The position numbers and the translations under genes were made by a program. The notes under the pieces are model-generated. The model did no database searches. It was not told the origin of the DNA and saw only the letters and a list, made by a program, of their open reading frames with translations. Of a stretch of 5,946 nucleotides of DNA, positions 5,383 through 5,946 are shown piece by piece. Origin of the DNA: JBMTVN01 sp046047235 (lineage in GTDB: Bacteria > Verrucomicrobiota > Verrucomicrobiia > Limisphaerales > JAHDYP01); the NCBI GenBank assembly GCA_046047235.1, contig JBJOII010000196.1, positions 1 to 5,946 of the forward strand, given 5' to 3'. Position 1 is the stretch's first letter; every line of letters starts with the position of its first letter.

Positions 5383-5946
5383 ATGGACCGCAATAACCTC
5401 CACGTGGCCGTCGTCGGCGCTACCGGCGCCGTCGGCGTTGAAATGGTGAAAACCCTCGAGCGAAGGAACTTCCCCCTCGCCAAATTAACCCTCCTCGCCT
5501 CCGCCCGCTCCGTCGGCAAAACGCTCACCTACAAAGGCCAGGACCTGGCAGTGCTCACCATCGAAGACAAATGGGAGCCCGACAAGGTGGTGGAGGCCAA
5601 GGGCTGTTATGGCACCACGTCGCTGGAGCATCCGGCGGTGCGCATGATTGCCACAGAGCGTCGTCGTTTTTATCTCGGTGGCCTGGTGCAGGGGCTGGAG
5701 CTGCCGAAGCGGGTGTTCCCGTGCAAGACGCCGGCGGAGGTGCGGGCTGGTCTGCCAGAGGGAGAGGACGTGGTGGCCTTCCAGTGCCGCAATCCGATCC
5801 ATCGCGCTCACTACGAACTGTTCACCCGGGCGCTCCACGCCAGCAATGTGAGCGAGAACGCTGTGGTGTTGGTGCATCCCACCTGCGGCCCCACCCAGCA
5901 GGACGACATTCCCGGCACGGTGCGGTTTCAGACCTATGAGCGACTC
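5383..5946 (+). CDS. asd: Aspartate-semialdehyde dehydrogenase N-terminus running in frame into ATP sulfurylase (chimeric frame, 3' end outside window)
   Basis: The frame is open for 188 codons from ATG 5383 to the window edge. Residues 1-47 are Asd, the NADPH enzyme that makes aspartate semialdehyde for Lys, Thr, Met and diaminopimelate. They contain the nucleotide-binding G-A-T-G-A-V-G at 12-18 and the A-S-A-R-S-V-G-K segment at 39-46. Asd proteins continue after K-G-Q-D/E-L with a D-I-A-L-F-S-A-G type region and later a catalytic Cys; neither appears. From about residue 48 the sequence is ATP sulfurylase. As written, the product has half of neither active enzyme: no Asd catalytic domain and no Sat N-terminal domain. 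The promoter and the first roughly 160 bases match the rest of the window in style, so asd is the resident gene. The join is most likely an assembly or amplification artefact. Confidence 0.8.
   Translation, partial: MDRNNLHVAVVGATGAVGVEMVKTLERRNFPLAKLTLLASARSVGKTLTYKGQDLAVLTIEDKWEPDKVVEAKGCYGTTSLEHPAVRMIATERRRFYLGGLVQGLELPKRVFPCKTPAEVRAGLPEGEDVVAFQCRNPIHRAHYELFTRALHASNVSENAVVLVHPTCGPTQQDDIPGTVRFQTYERL
5524..5946 (+). other. sat: ATP sulfurylase (Sat) fragment of picocyanobacterial type, grafted onto asd
   Basis: From L48 on, the frame matches cyanobacterial sulfate adenylyltransferase, which makes APS from sulfate and ATP. E-A-K-G-C-Y-G-T-T-S at 71-80 is followed by a helical segment, the nucleotide-binding Q-C-R-N-P-I-H-R-A-H at 134-143 (Q-x-R-N-P-x-H-x-x-H) and L-V-H-P-T-C-G-P-T at 163-171. 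Wording of this kind is familiar from marine Synechococcus-type Sat. Codon use flips: Val is GTG in 14 of 14 codons, Glu GAG in 10 of 12, Lys AAG in 4 of 5 and Gln CAG in 5 of 5 after Q53. The resident genes favour GTC, GAA, AAA and CAA. The N-terminal part of Sat is absent. The exact crossover cannot be placed within 5524-5547 because both families share those residues. Confidence 0.88.

Noticed and set aside
4058..5946. A sulfur assimilation cluster (cysE beside sat)
   Set aside because: The Sat part is joined to asd at a suspected chimeric point and has different codon use, so its closeness to cysE is probably accidental.
5383..5946. A genuine new bifunctional Asd-Sat enzyme
   Set aside because: The join removes the Asd catalytic domain and the Sat N-terminal domain, so neither activity is expected. 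The codon break and shared residues at the join point to a chimera.

Overview
This window looks like metagenomic DNA. Its core, roughly 80-5540, comes from a Gram-negative, lipopolysaccharide-making bacterium, most probably a member of Verrucomicrobiota. That placement is an inference from the look of the proteins, chiefly the N-extended LpxK, the long-form serine acetyltransferase and a small charged orphan protein. The codon style is distinctive: C in most third positions, but A-ending Glu, Lys and Gln codons, so the coding strand is C-rich and G-poor. All genes read on the + strand.

Layout. (1) 1-645 is the 3' part of a TPR-repeat protein. (2) 714-3942 is a tight lipid A/core block: LpxK (4'-kinase), an LpxL/HtrB-type acyltransferase and a WaaF-type heptosyltransferase, separated by 2 and 5 nt and probably one operon. 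Together they cover phosphorylation of the lipid A disaccharide, late acylation, and addition of core heptose. (3) A pyrimidine-rich repeat zone follows, including a 7-bp tandem repeat that places a TGA in all three forward frames. (4) 4058-4969 encodes serine O-acetyltransferase (CysE), with a C-terminal Ile suited to docking O-acetylserine sulfhydrylase. (5) 5065-5304 encodes a 79-aa protein of unknown function, the only gene here with a clear Shine-Dalgarno. (6) A near-consensus sigma70 promoter stands just before an asd start at 5383, implying an almost leaderless mRNA.

The most important observation is that both ends look chimeric. At the 3' end the Asd reading frame changes, in frame, into a picocyanobacterial-type ATP sulfurylase (Sat) within a shared L-T-Y-K-G-Q-D-L stretch at 5524-5547, and codon usage flips there. 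At the 5' end about the first 75 bases read as the interior of MoaA, fused in frame to the TPR protein, again with a codon shift. Assembly or amplification chimerism is the simplest explanation. I would not treat the Asd-Sat or MoaA-TPR joins as real fusion proteins without reads across them.

No rRNA, tRNA, CRISPR array, transposase or attachment site was seen. No stretch over 300 bases lacks a gene. Apart from the chimeric ends, this is ordinary envelope and amino-acid housekeeping DNA, and I found no convincing new multi-gene system.
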